Position numbers and translations under genes: made by a program
Shown: in pieces, positions 48,954 through 57,892 of the stretch
Numbering within the stretch: the stretch's first letter is position 1
Layout: every line of letters begins with the position of its first letter
Assembly: GCF_001613345.1 (NCBI RefSeq)
Contig: NZ_BDCE01000078.1
Location: 1-64,000 of the forward strand
Source: Nocardia uniformis NBRC 13702
GTDB taxonomy: Bacteria > Actinomycetota > Actinomycetes > Mycobacteriales > Mycobacteriaceae
Direction of reading: 5' to 3'
DNA: 64,000 nucleotides
Notes under the pieces: model-generated
The model's database searches: none
What the model saw: only the letters and a program-made list of their open reading frames with translations
Told to the model about the DNA's origin: nothing

Positions 48954-49140
48954 GACGCACCTGGACACCGACGCACCTGGACACCGACGCACCTGGACAC
49001 CGAGGGTGCGAGATCCAGCCGCGGTGACTCGCCGACCGTGCCGGTGGGCCGCGACCCGCGGTGCGTGGCTGACCGGCGGGCCCGATATCCGCGCCGGCGA
49101 CCTGCGGCGACCTGCGGCGACCTGCGGCGACCTGCGGCGA
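48954..49140. repeat. short tandem repeats upstream of the F420-reductase-like gene
   Basis: Three exact 16-bp units (GACGCACCTGGACACC) at 48954-49001, and four exact 10-bp units (CCTGCGGCGA) at 49101-49140. A third small repeat, CGGTACCCCCGG, occurs twice around 48890-48920. The region is intergenic between the divergent genes at 48790 and 49301. Confidence 0.9.
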
Positions 49141-49300
49141 CGTTCCCTCAACAGAAGCAACCGTTCGGTTACTATCGGGGTGCTCGACTCCGCGCGACCC
49201 TGCGCCGCGCCCGCATATGTCTCGAATCAGACTGCGGCACAGCGATATTCGTTCTCCCCTGCTCCGTTCATGAGGTACGACCGCGAAAGCGAGGCCCGTC

Positions 49301-49876
49301 ATGCGTGTGGGATTCATCGGTACCGGCCGCATCGGCGGCAATCTGGCCCGGCTGCTGGTCGCGGGCGGCGATCACGTACTGCTCAGCGCCAGCCGCCTCG
49401 ACGGGCCCAAACGGCTGGCCGACGAACTGGGCGACCACGCCACCGCCCTGTCGACCACCGATGTACTGGCCGCCACCAATGTGGTGGTGATCGCGGTGTG
49501 GTGGGAGGCCTTCCACGAGATCGCCCGCGATTACGGCCCCGCATTGCAGGGCAAGATCGTCATCGACCCCAGCAACCCGCTCACCGAACAGGGCGGTACG
49601 CCGGTGCCGTTGCCGGTGCCCGACGGTCTCACCAGCCCGCAGTATCAGTTGAGGCGGCTCGGGGACGTTCGCCTGGTGCGCACCTTCGGTGACCGCCTCG
49701 CCGCCGACCTGCTCGCCGACGGTCTGCGTGGCCAGGACAGCGGCGAGCACCCGGATATGCGCTATTGGAGCGACGACCCGGAAGCCGCCGCCACCGTCGT
49801 GCCCCTCATTCGCGACGCCGGTTTCCATCCTGTCGACGGCGGCGGCCTCGCGCAGTCGAAGAACGCCGGACAGTGA
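49301..49876 (+). CDS. NADPH-dependent F420 reductase-like / NAD(P)-binding protein
   Basis: A 191-aa Rossmann protein. The dinucleotide motif GFIGTGRIGGNLARLL is at the N-terminus, followed by LLSASRLDGPKRLADEL where F420:NADP oxidoreductases bind the 2'-phosphate, and KIVIDPSNPL. The C-terminal part is that of the small F420 reductase-like group: DDPEAAATVVPLIRDAGFHP. Reaction would be hydride transfer between NADPH and F420 or a similar cofactor. The gene has its own upstream repeat-rich region. Confidence 0.85.
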   Translation: MRVGFIGTGRIGGNLARLLVAGGDHVLLSASRLDGPKRLADELGDHATALSTTDVLAATNVVVIAVWWEAFHEIARDYGPALQGKIVIDPSNPLTEQGGTPVPLPVPDGLTSPQYQLRRLGDVRLVRTFGDRLAADLLADGLRGQDSGEHPDMRYWSDDPEAAATVVPLIRDAGFHPVDGGGLAQSKNAGQ

Positions 49877-49894
49877 TCGCGTGCGTGGCCAGTT

Positions 49895-51133
49895 CTAGAG
49901 GTTGATACCCAGCAGTGCGTCGACCGCGTCGCGGATCAGCCCCGACGCGGCACTGTCCGGGCCACCGTAGTTCATTGCCTGCTCCGCCCAACTATCCACG
50001 GCGGCAAGGGCTTTCGGGGTGTCGAGGTCGTCGGCGAGGTGTTGGCGCAGCCGGGCGACGGTATCGGTGGCGGCGGGACCGGACGTCAGCGCGGCCGCGG
50101 CCCGCCAGCGGTCGAGGCGGGCGAGGGCGTCGGCGAGTACCTGATCGGACCATTCGCGGTCCTGGCGGTAGTGCCCGGCGAACAGGCCCAGCCGGATCGC
50201 CGCCGGATCGGTGCCCGAGCGGCGCAGCGTGGAGACGAAAACCAGATTGCCGCGCGATTTCGACATCTTCTCGCCGTCGAGGCCGATCAGTCCGGCGTGC
50301 ACGTAGTGCCGCGCGAAACGGCGTCCCGCGACCAGGGCTTCGGCGTGCGCGGCGGAGTATTCGTGGTGCGGGTAGATGAGGTCGGAGCCGCCGCCCTGGA
50401 TATCGAATTCGCTGCCGATGCGGTTGAGTGCGATCGCCGCGCACTCGATATGCCAGCCGGGCCGCCCCGCGCCGAAGGGCGCGGGCCACGACGGCTCGTC
50501 CGCGCGTGCGGCCCGCCAGATCAGCGGATCGATCGGGTCGCGTTTCCCGGGCCGGTCGGGATCGCCGCCGCGTTCGGCGAAGAACCGCTCCATGGTGGCG
50601 CGGTCGTAGCCGGATTCGTAGCCGAACTGCTCGGTGGCGTCGTGGCGGAAGTAGATATCGGGGTACTGCCGATCGTCGACGGTATAGGCCGCGCCGGAGG
50701 CGAGGAGTTTGTCGACCATCTCCACGACCTCCTGCACCGATTCGATGGCGCCGATGTAGTGGGCGGGCGGTACCACCCGCAGCGCCGCCATATCCTCGCG
50801 GAACAGGTCGATCTCGCGGGTGCCCAGCTCCTGCCAGTCGATTCCGTCGCGGCGGGCGCGTTCGAAGAGCGGATCGTCGACATCGGTGACGTTCTGCACG
50901 AAGCGCACGTCGTGGCCCGCGTCGCGCAAGAGCCGGTTCACCAGATCGAAGGTGAGGTAGGTGGCGGCGTGCCCGAGGTGGGTGGCGTCGTAGGGGGTGA
51001 TGCCGCAGACGTACATGGTGGCGGTTTTCCCGGGGGTGACCGGGCGCACCTGCCGGTCGGCGGTATCGAACAAACGCAACGCCGGTCCGGATCCGGGAAC
51101 GGTCGGGACAGCGATATCGGACCAGGACTGCAT
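49895..51133 (-). CDS. mshC: cysteine:glucosaminyl-inositol ligase of mycothiol synthesis
   Basis: A 412-aa homologue of class I cysteinyl-tRNA synthetase, catalysing ATP-dependent joining of cysteine to GlcN-inositol in mycothiol synthesis. The HIGH-type motif is ITPYDATHLGHA, zinc-site residues are in MYVCGITPYD and GWHIECAAIALN plus HHEYSAAHAEA, and the KMSKS loop is GEKMSKSRGNLV. The C-terminal anticodon-binding domain of CysRS is absent, which distinguishes MshC from CysRS. It is followed upstream by SCO1664 and DUF3090 genes on the same strand, the conserved actinobacterial neighbourhood for mshC. Confidence 0.96.
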   Translation of the reverse strand: MQSWSDIAVPTVPGSGPALRLFDTADRQVRPVTPGKTATMYVCGITPYDATHLGHAATYLTFDLVNRLLRDAGHDVRFVQNVTDVDDPLFERARRDGIDWQELGTREIDLFREDMAALRVVPPAHYIGAIESVQEVVEMVDKLLASGAAYTVDDRQYPDIYFRHDATEQFGYESGYDRATMERFFAERGGDPDRPGKRDPIDPLIWRAARADEPSWPAPFGAGRPGWHIECAAIALNRIGSEFDIQGGGSDLIYPHHEYSAAHAEALVAGRRFARHYVHAGLIGLDGEKMSKSRGNLVFVSTLRRSGTDPAAIRLGLFAGHYRQDREWSDQVLADALARLDRWRAAAALTSGPAATDTVARLRQHLADDLDTPKALAAVDSWAEQAMNYGGPDSAASGLIRDAVDALLGINL

Positions 51134-51359
51134 GATTCGAGGGTAAAGGGACGACCGGCCCCCGCCCGCGCCGCCCCCGCTCAGTGAGAGCGGCGACACG
51201 CGTGGTGACGTGCGCCGACCTGCGACGTGGCCGCCATCGCGCACACGTCAACCATTGCAATCATGATTCTTGCAACGTTTTCACCCCGCGGCACGGCCCC
51301 CCCGCACCGGGTGGTAGCGGCCGGTCCCGGAATTCGGGCCCCGCGAACGGATCGAGCGG

Positions 51360-52133
51360 TCAGAACGCGGGCCACGGAATCGGGCGCGTGGAGTGCGGCA
51401 TCGGCAGCACCGGATCGGCCAGCAACTCCCGCGCGCGGGCCTCGAGGGCCTCGATCTCGGTATCGGTGATCAACTCCGCGAGCCGATCGCCCAGCTCCCC
51501 GGGCAGCGCCTTCACGAAAAGGGTGATGTCGGTGAGTAGTTCCTCCTCGATCGGTTCCCCCGCCCACCCCCACAGCACGGTCCGCAATTTGGGTTCGCTG
51601 TGCAGGCAGATCCCGTGATCGACCCCGTAGACCCGGCCATCGACCCCGTCGAGGGCGTGCCCGCCCTTGCGGTCGGCATTGTTGAGCAGCACATCGAGCA
51701 CCGCCATGCGGCGCAGTCGCGGATCGTCGGCGTGGATCAGTGACACCCGCCGCCCCGACCCGTCGAGTGCGCGCAGCACCTCACGGAAGCCGTCGGGTAT
51801 CGCGCCGACCGCGCACAGATCCACCAGATCCGGGCGACCACCCGCGGGTTCGATAGTGTCGATCCACCGCTGCACCATGCCCGGCCCCAGCGGGCCGTCC
51901 CGCAGCACGGTTTCCGGGATCAGCCCCCACCCCAATGCCTGCGATACCTGATAGGACGCGACTTCCCGGCCCGCGAGGGTGCCGTCCGGGAAATCCCACA
52001 GCGGCCGTTCCCCGCGCACCGGTTTGTAGACCACGCGCACCCCGTCGCCCTCGCACACCAGCGTCACATTGCTGGCCGTGGTCACCTGCCCGACCACCTC
52101 GAGGTCGGCGGTGCGCAGCGGGTCGCGCGACAT
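51360..52133 (-). CDS. SCO1664-family protein (PI3/4-kinase-like fold)
   Basis: A 257-aa protein conserved in actinobacteria next to mshC. It begins PLRTADLEVVGQVTTASNVT, then VVYKPVRGERPLWDFPDGTL, and has a catalytic-looking block LDVLLNNADRKGGHAL and VYGVDHGICLHSEPKLRTVL, resembling the DxxxxN and DHG motifs of the PI3/PI4-kinase (HipA/AIDA-like) fold. No activity is established. It lies 5 bp after the DUF3090 gene, forming an operon with it. 226 bp separate it from mshC. Confidence 0.9.
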   Translation of the reverse strand: MSRDPLRTADLEVVGQVTTASNVTLVCEGDGVRVVYKPVRGERPLWDFPDGTLAGREVASYQVSQALGWGLIPETVLRDGPLGPGMVQRWIDTIEPAGGRPDLVDLCAVGAIPDGFREVLRALDGSGRRVSLIHADDPRLRRMAVLDVLLNNADRKGGHALDGVDGRVYGVDHGICLHSEPKLRTVLWGWAGEPIEEELLTDITLFVKALPGELGDRLAELITDTEIEALEARARELLADPVLPMPHSTRPIPWPAF

Positions 52134-52138
52134 GGGGC

Positions 52139-52726
52139 TCAGTCCTCGATCTCGGTGGCGCCGAAGATCTCGCCGCGTTTGTAGCCGTTGGTGCGCACAC
52201 ACATATGCCCGGTGGGTGAGAGCGGTTCCCCGCACAGTGGGCACGGCGGGCGGCCCGCCGCGATCACCCGGGTGGTGCGTAGCGCGAATTCGCGTGCCTG
52301 GATGGGGGTGAGGAAGACCCGCACCGCGTCGGGCCCCTCCTCGGTGTCATCGGCCAACACCACCGATTCGTCGACCTCGGTTTCGGTGATGGCCAACAGT
52401 TCCACCACCACCGCGCCCGCGTCGGCGTCCCAGCCCAAACCCATGGTGCCGACCCGGAATTCGGCGTCGATGGGTGTGACCAGGGGTGCCGTATCGGCGA
52501 CATCGTCGGCCTGCGGTGGCACCGGCGTGCCGAAGCGGCGCGCGACTTCGTCCAACAGCAGACCCATCCGATCGGCCAACACCTTCACCTGCTGCTTTTC
52601 CAGCAGCACGCTGACGACCCGCGGTTCCTGCACGGCTTGCAGGTAGAAGGCGCGGTCGCCCGGCTCGCCGACAGTGCCGGCGACGAATCGATCGGGGGTG
52701 CGGAAAATATGGATTGCTCGGGACAA
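52139..52726 (-). CDS. DUF3090-family protein
   Basis: A 195-aa protein: start MSRAIHIFRTPDRFVAGTVG, FYLQAVQEPRVVSVLLEKQQ, and a C-terminal Cys ribbon CPLCGEPLSPTGHMC likely binding zinc. The family is confined to actinobacteria and nearly always sits with an SCO1664-type gene and a histidine phosphatase, as here. Function unknown, but the four-gene neighbourhood with mshC suggests a link with mycothiol or redox metabolism (inference). Confidence 0.9.
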   Translation of the reverse strand: MSRAIHIFRTPDRFVAGTVGEPGDRAFYLQAVQEPRVVSVLLEKQQVKVLADRMGLLLDEVARRFGTPVPPQADDVADTAPLVTPIDAEFRVGTMGLGWDADAGAVVVELLAITETEVDESVVLADDTEEGPDAVRVFLTPIQAREFALRTTRVIAAGRPPCPLCGEPLSPTGHMCVRTNGYKRGEIFGATEIED

Positions 52727-52761
52727 TCTGCACCTCCTGACTGCACTACCCGGAATGAGAA

Positions 52762-53496
52762 CTACTCAGTATGAGAATCGGGGTGTTCGACACCCTCATT
52801 ATCCGTACTCACGGTGTTGCCCGTTTCCCCGCCGGGAACCGGCCCCGATCTGGCGGCCGGGTCGCGGGGTGGGGCGAGGGTGGACAGGTCCGACCCCGTG
52901 TCGTTGACCCGCCAGACGAACGGTGCGGTCGGGGTGTAGCGGACCACGCTGATCGACGCGGGTTCGACGACGATGCGCTGGAACAGGTCCAGATGCATGC
53001 CGTAGGCGTCGGCGATGACGGATTTGATGATGTCGCCGTGGGTGCACGCCACCCACAACACCTCGCCGCCGTGTTTGCGTGCCAGCGCGGCGTCGTGTTC
53101 GCGCAGAGCGGACACGACACGGAATTGCACCTGCGCCAAGCCTTCTCCGCCCGGGAACACCGCCGCCGAGGCGTGCCGCTGCACGACCTTCCACAGCGGT
53201 TCGCTGATCAGTTCACCCAGGGGTCGTCCGGTCCAGTCGCCGTAATCGACTTCCAGGAGCCGTTCATCGGGTTCGACGTCGATACCGAGCTTGTCTGCCA
53301 GCGGGGCGACCGTGCGTTGGCAGCGCAGCAGCGGTGAGCACACGATGTGCTCGATGGGCAGTGAACCCAATCGCTGTACGAGGGCCTGGGCCTGTTCGCG
53401 GCCGCGGTCGGTCAGATCGATACCCGCGCTGCGGCCGGCCAGCGTATGGGCGACATTCGACGTGGACACGCCGTGCCGCAACAGGATCACTGTCAC
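52762..53496 (-). CDS. MSMEG_4193-type histidine phosphatase (phosphomutase-like)
   Basis: A 244-aa histidine-phosphatase-superfamily enzyme. The phospho-acceptor is LLRHGVSTSN, the second Arg/Glu set is SPLLRCQRT and VDYGDWTGRPL, and the second His is WVACTHGDIIK. It is close to the actinobacterial MSMEG_4193/Rv2135c group with phosphatase activity. It is the first gene of the run phosphatase-DUF3090-SCO1664 on the minus strand, with 35 bp to the next. The C-terminal 40 residues are polar and disordered. Confidence 0.92.
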   Translation of the reverse strand: MTVILLRHGVSTSNVAHTLAGRSAGIDLTDRGREQAQALVQRLGSLPIEHIVCSPLLRCQRTVAPLADKLGIDVEPDERLLEVDYGDWTGRPLGELISEPLWKVVQRHASAAVFPGGEGLAQVQFRVVSALREHDAALARKHGGEVLWVACTHGDIIKSVIADAYGMHLDLFQRIVVEPASISVVRYTPTAPFVWRVNDTGSDLSTLAPPRDPAARSGPVPGGETGNTVSTDNEGVEHPDSHTE

Positions 53497-53572
53497 CGGG
53501 CCAGCCTACTGGCTGGCCGGTATTCGCAACGGCAGTGTGGATTCGCGTGCGTGGCCGATACCCTCGACACGA

Positions 53573-54508
53573 TCATGTCGCCGAGATGACGCCGCCGGCC
53601 AGCAACCCCATCACGGTGAGACCGAGAATGATGCGGTAGCCGACGAACCAGTTGAGGGAGTGGTTGGTGACGAAGCGCAGCAGCCATGCCACCGAGGCGT
53701 ATCCCGCGCCGAAGGCGATAAGGGTCGCGACCAGCAATTGCGGTCCCGACGCGTTGAGGCCCGCGCCCGCCGGTTCGAACGCGTCGGGCAGGCTGAACAG
53801 CCCCGAGGCCAGCACCGCGGGGATCGCGAGCAGGAACGAGAACCGCACGGCCGCCTCCCGGGTCAATCCGAGGAACAGGCCGGCGGTGGAGGTGGCACCC
53901 GAGCGCGACACGCCCGGAATCAGCGCCAGGCATTGCGCGAAACCCATGATCAGACCGTCGCGGGTGGTCAACTGCTCGATGGGACGTTGTTTCTTGCCGT
54001 AGTACTCACCGGCGGCGATCACGAACGCGAACGCGATCAACATGAACGACACCAGCCACAGATTCCGCGCGCCCGTACGGATCTCATCCCGGAAAAGGAA
54101 TCCGATGGCACCGATGGGGATGGTGGCGATGATCACGTACCAGCCGATGCGGTAATCGAGGTCGCGCTGCGCATCGGGGTCCAGGCCGTAGCGGGGATGT
54201 TCGACCTCGCTGTAGACGGGCAACTGGGTGGTGGGCTGATCGTGCAGTGGCACCGTTTGGCGCTGCTTCTGGGTGAGCTGGGCCCACACGGTGGTGAACC
54301 AGGCCACCAGGATCCGCCCGATGTCCTTGGCGAAATAGACGAGAACCGCGGCCTCGGTACCCAACTGGGTGACCGCGGTGAACGACGCGCCCGCGTCGTC
54401 ACCGAAGAAGACCGACGACACGATCCGCAGATGCCCCGACGACGAGATCGGCAGAAACTCCGTCACGCCCTGCACGAGTCCCAGCACCACCGCCTGCAGC
54501 CACGTCAT
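53573..54508 (-). CDS. uppP: undecaprenyl-diphosphatase
   Basis: A 311-aa polytopic membrane enzyme (BacA/UppP) that dephosphorylates undecaprenyl pyrophosphate to recycle the lipid carrier for cell wall synthesis; it also gives bacitracin tolerance. Both catalytic motifs are clear: QGVTEFLPISSSGHL and ALIPGVSRSGATS. About eight membrane helices are visible, with a longer cytoplasmic loop of about 60 residues (WAQLTQKQRQTVPLH ... DAQRDLDYR) typical of mycobacterial homologues. ATG at 54508 (MTWLQAVV) matches family starts; a GTG at 54520 is possible. Confidence 0.95.
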   Translation of the reverse strand: MTWLQAVVLGLVQGVTEFLPISSSGHLRIVSSVFFGDDAGASFTAVTQLGTEAAVLVYFAKDIGRILVAWFTTVWAQLTQKQRQTVPLHDQPTTQLPVYSEVEHPRYGLDPDAQRDLDYRIGWYVIIATIPIGAIGFLFRDEIRTGARNLWLVSFMLIAFAFVIAAGEYYGKKQRPIEQLTTRDGLIMGFAQCLALIPGVSRSGATSTAGLFLGLTREAAVRFSFLLAIPAVLASGLFSLPDAFEPAGAGLNASGPQLLVATLIAFGAGYASVAWLLRFVTNHSLNWFVGYRIILGLTVMGLLAGGVISAT

Positions 54509-54753
54509 CGACTCGCCCACGCACCACTCCTGTCCACATCGAATCGTCTGCTCGCGGTGGACAATTCACCCACCGACGGCGGTCGTCGCCGGTGGGCGCG
54601 CCGCGATACCGCAGCGACCCTACCCGCACGTCGCCGGAGCCGACCACCGGTGCGGCCCAACGGTGCGTGCGGCGGTTCGACGGCGCGGCCTATCCGGGTG
54701 CAAAGCATATGTGCGCCTAGGCTGACCCCTGTGACAGAGGGGTTTGTACGGTG

Positions 54754-55713
54754 ATGGAACAGCGCACGGTCGGGCGCAGCGGACTGCGGGTCTCGCGGCT
54801 GGGTTTGGCCACCCACACCTGGGGGCGGGAGACCGATCCCGACGACGCGGCGGCGCAGCTGTTCGCGTTCATGGAGGCCGGCGGCACACTCGTCGACACC
54901 AGCCCGTCCTATGCCGATGGTGCCGCGCAACGCATTCTGGGGGAATCGCTGCGCGAACTCGGGCGTGAGGAGCTGGTGCTGTCGGGCAGTGCCGGGCGCA
55001 CACCGGTTCTCGGTGATCCGGCCGCGCCCGCTCCCGCGCCGACGCGATGGGCGGTGGACGCGTCGCGGCGCACCATGATGCGCCAACTCGATCACACGCT
55101 GTCGCTGTTGGGTACCGATCACCTCGATATCTGGACCGTCGATGCCTGGGATCCGCACACTCCCCTCGAGGAGATCGCGGCCACGCTCGAATACGCGGTG
55201 CGGACCGGGCGGGTGCGCTACGCCGGGGCGCGCGGCTATGACGCCTGGCAGTTGGCGACCCTGGCCGCGGGCGCGCCGCTGACCACCGCGTACTCGCCGT
55301 ACTCGCTGCTCGCGCGTGGCGCCGAACACGAATTCGTGCCCGCCGCACAGCATCACGGCATCGGTGTGATCGCCACCGCGCCGCTGGCCGGGGGGATTCT
55401 CACCGGCAAATACCGGGACGGGGTGCCCGCCGATTCGCGTGGCGCCGATGAGGCGACCGCCGCCGAGATCGTCGCCAGCCTCGACGACCGGGCGGTGCGG
55501 GTCGTCGACGCCATCGTCACCGCCGCCGACGGGCTCGGTGTCTCACCGCTGGCGGTGGCCCTGGCGTGGATTCGTGATCAGCCCGGAGTGGCGAGCATGA
55601 TCGTCGGGGCCCGCGATATCGGGCAGCTCACCGGCGTGCTGGCCGCCGAAACCCTCGAATTGCCGCGCGCTATCGCGGCCGCTCTCGGAGATGTGAGCGC
55701 ACGCACAGAATGA
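54754..55713 (+). CDS. aldo/keto reductase
   Basis: A 319-aa TIM-barrel oxidoreductase, NADPH-dependent. The N-terminus RTVGRSGLRVSRLGLATHTW, active-site Asp/Tyr in LVDTSPSYADGAAQRILGE, and the C-terminal cofactor binding segment MIVGARDIGQL are typical. In SPSYADG the Tyr is kept; the His of the usual tetrad lies after LDIWTVDAW where a Val-Asp replaces it, as in the Aad/YajO-type branch. Substrate unknown. ATG at 54754 chosen over GTG at 54751. Its end is directly followed by hmuT with an iron box between. Confidence 0.88.
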   Translation: MEQRTVGRSGLRVSRLGLATHTWGRETDPDDAAAQLFAFMEAGGTLVDTSPSYADGAAQRILGESLRELGREELVLSGSAGRTPVLGDPAAPAPAPTRWAVDASRRTMMRQLDHTLSLLGTDHLDIWTVDAWDPHTPLEEIAATLEYAVRTGRVRYAGARGYDAWQLATLAAGAPLTTAYSPYSLLARGAEHEFVPAAQHHGIGVIATAPLAGGILTGKYRDGVPADSRGADEATAAEIVASLDDRAVRVVDAIVTAADGLGVSPLAVALAWIRDQPGVASMIVGARDIGQLTGVLAAETLELPRAIAAALGDVSARTE

Positions 55714-55714
55714 G

Positions 55715-55733
55715 CCAGGCTAGCCTTACCTGC
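55715..55733 (+). promoter_or_regulatory. IdeR/DtxR-type iron box upstream of hmuT
   Basis: The 19-mer at 55715-55733 matches the IdeR consensus TWAGGTWAGSCTWACCTWA at about 15 positions, with AGG-TAGCC-TTACCT conserved. It lies directly before the ATG at 55734, so haem uptake genes should be repressed when iron is sufficient. Confidence 0.75.
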
Positions 55734-56774
55734 ATGAGGAGTCTCGTGCGTGCCCGAACGGTAACCGCCCGGCGCATGCTGCTCATGCTCGCCGGTATCA
55801 CCCTGGTCGTGGGTCTGACCGCCTGCGCCGGTACCGATCCGGGCGGCACCGGACCGCACGGGCCGTCCACGGCCACCGTGGACGATCTCGACCCGGTGCC
55901 GATCGGACCCGCACCGACCTCGGTGTTGCCGGCGACGGTGCGTTCCTTCGACGGCAGCGAGGTCACCGTCACCGACGTCGGCCGCATTGTCGCCGCCGAC
56001 CGTTACGGCACCCTCGCCCAAACGGTCGTCGCTCTCGGACTGGGCGCGAATCTGGTGGGCCGCTCCAACTCCGCTGCCTTCCCGGCCGTGCAGGAGCTGC
56101 CCACCGTCAGTGGTGGCGCGGGCACCTTGAGCGTGGAAGCCGTTGCGGCACTGCAGCCCTCGGTTTTCCTCACCGATACCACCGCCGCCACCCCCGTCAT
56201 TCGCGACCAGTTGAACGCTCTCGGTATCACCGTCGTCTACTTCGATCCGCAGCGCACCATGGACACCGTCGCCGCGCAGATCGACGCCGTCGCCGCCGCC
56301 CTGGGGGTGCCCGACGCGGGTGCCGCGCTCGCGCAGCGCACCCGCGCCGAGATCGACGCCGCCACCGCGGCTGTCCCGCGGCAGGACGCACCGCCGCGCA
56401 TCGCGTTCCTCTACCTGCGCTCCACCGCCATCACCATGATCGCGGGCCCGGGTTCCGGTGCGGATTCGCTGATCACCGCCATCGGCGGTATCGACGCGGG
56501 CACCGCGTCGGGGATCAGCGAGGAGTTCCTGCCGATCACCAGCGAAGCGATGATCGCGGCCGCCCCCGATGTGCTGCTGGTCATGAGTGAGGGCCTGTCC
56601 TCGGTCGGTGGCGTCGACGGGGTCGAGAAGATTCCCGGTATCGCGCAAACCCCGGCCGGCCGCCACGAGCGCGTCGTCGATATGGCCGACACTCTGCTGC
56701 TGTCGTTCGGCCCCAATACCGGTCGCGTCCTCGCCGCCCTCACCCAGGCCGTATACGGCATCGACCACGCATGA
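55734..56774 (+). CDS. hmuT: haemin ABC transporter substrate-binding lipoprotein
   Basis: A 346-aa lipoprotein that binds haem outside the membrane. The signal peptide (RARTVTARRMLLMLAGITLV) ends in the lipobox LTAC. The mature part has two lobes with the helical-backbone FhuD/BtuF-type fold: RIVAADRYGTLAQTVVALGL, LQPSVFLTDTTAA, RTMDTVAAQIDAVAAAL and LLSFGPNTGRVLAAL. Start ATG 55734 follows the iron box; GTG 55746, preceded by AGGAG, could equally be used, while the frame's first ATG (55710) would lie upstream of the promoter element. Its stop overlaps hmuU (ATGA). Confidence 0.92.
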   Translation: MRSLVRARTVTARRMLLMLAGITLVVGLTACAGTDPGGTGPHGPSTATVDDLDPVPIGPAPTSVLPATVRSFDGSEVTVTDVGRIVAADRYGTLAQTVVALGLGANLVGRSNSAAFPAVQELPTVSGGAGTLSVEAVAALQPSVFLTDTTAATPVIRDQLNALGITVVYFDPQRTMDTVAAQIDAVAAALGVPDAGAALAQRTRAEIDAATAAVPRQDAPPRIAFLYLRSTAITMIAGPGSGADSLITAIGGIDAGTASGISEEFLPITSEAMIAAAPDVLLVMSEGLSSVGGVDGVEKIPGIAQTPAGRHERVVDMADTLLLSFGPNTGRVLAALTQAVYGIDHA

Positions 56775-57892
56775 GTGACCCGGTCGACGCGAAGCGCACC
56801 ATGCCGCATGAGATTTCGGCGGCCACGGTCGATCCGGGGCCCGTGCGGGGCAGTCGGCGATGGTCGCGGACCGCGCTGATCTTCACCGGCGCGGTGCTGG
56901 CGATGGTGGCCCTGGCGGTCTTCTCGGCGGCGGTCGGGCAGGTGCCGACCACACCGGCGGAGGTGGCGGGCAGTGTCTTGCACCGCCTCGGACTCGACTG
57001 GGGGTCGATGCCCGCCCACCCGGCCGGATATCTGACCCTGTGGGAGGTGCGGTTCCCGCGGGTGGTGATGGCCGCGCTGGTCGGGGCGGCCCTCGCCACC
57101 GCGGGTGCGTTGTTGCAGGGTGTGTTCGCCAACCCCCTCGCCGAACCCGGGGTTATCGGGGTGTCGGCCGGTGCCGCGGTCGGTGCGGGCGCGGTCATCG
57201 TCTTCGGTGGGGCGTTCGCCGCGGTGTGGTCGGTGGCGGCGGGCGCGTTCGTCGCCGGACTGGCGACCACGCTGCTGGTGTACGTGTTGGCGCGCTCGAA
57301 CGGGCGCACCGAGGTGGTGACGCTGGTGCTCACCGGTGTGGCCATCAACGCCTTCGCGGGCGGGCTGCTGTCGTTCCTGCTGTTCACCGCGTCCCCGGCG
57401 GCGCGCGATCAGATCGTGTTCTGGCAGTTGGGCAGTCTCAACGGCGCCACCTGGCAGGCGGTCGCGGTGGTCGCGCCGCTGACCCTGACCGGGGTGGCGG
57501 CCGCGATCTGGATGGCGCCGCGGCTGGATCTGCTCGCCCTCGGTGAATCCGCCGCCCGGCACCTGGGTGTGGACGTGGAACGGTTGCGGCGCAATGTGAT
57601 CGTCGTGGTCGCCGTGCTGGCCACCGCGGGGGTGGCGTTCACCGGCATCATCTTGTTCGTCGGACTGATCGTCCCGCACCTGGTGCGCATGCTCGTCGGG
57701 CCCGCGCACCGCGTCCTGATTCCGCTCTCGGCGGTGGTGGGGGCGATCGTGCTGCTCGCCGCCGATATCGGTGCCCGTTCCATCGTGCACAATGCCGACC
57801 TGCCGTTGGGGATGCTGACCTCGCTCGTCGGTGGGCCGTTCTTCTTCTGGCTGTTGCGCCGCACCCGTGCCAGTGCGGGAGGGTGGGCGTGA
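56771..57892 (+). CDS. hmuU: haemin ABC transporter permease (FecCD family)
   Basis: A 373-aa permease with about ten membrane helices. Family motifs: RFPRVVMAALVGAALATAGA, LLQGVFANPLAEPGVIGVSAGA, GGLLSFLLF, and the ATPase-contact region ALGESAARHLGVDVERLRR followed by FVGLIVPHLVRMLVGPAHR. It starts by overlap with hmuT and ends by overlap with the ATPase gene (GTGA), so the three are one translationally coupled operon for haem import. Confidence 0.95.
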   Translation: MSDPVDAKRTMPHEISAATVDPGPVRGSRRWSRTALIFTGAVLAMVALAVFSAAVGQVPTTPAEVAGSVLHRLGLDWGSMPAHPAGYLTLWEVRFPRVVMAALVGAALATAGALLQGVFANPLAEPGVIGVSAGAAVGAGAVIVFGGAFAAVWSVAAGAFVAGLATTLLVYVLARSNGRTEVVTLVLTGVAINAFAGGLLSFLLFTASPAARDQIVFWQLGSLNGATWQAVAVVAPLTLTGVAAAIWMAPRLDLLALGESAARHLGVDVERLRRNVIVVVAVLATAGVAFTGIILFVGLIVPHLVRMLVGPAHRVLIPLSAVVGAIVLLAADIGARSIVHNADLPLGMLTSLVGGPFFFWLLRRTRASAGGWA

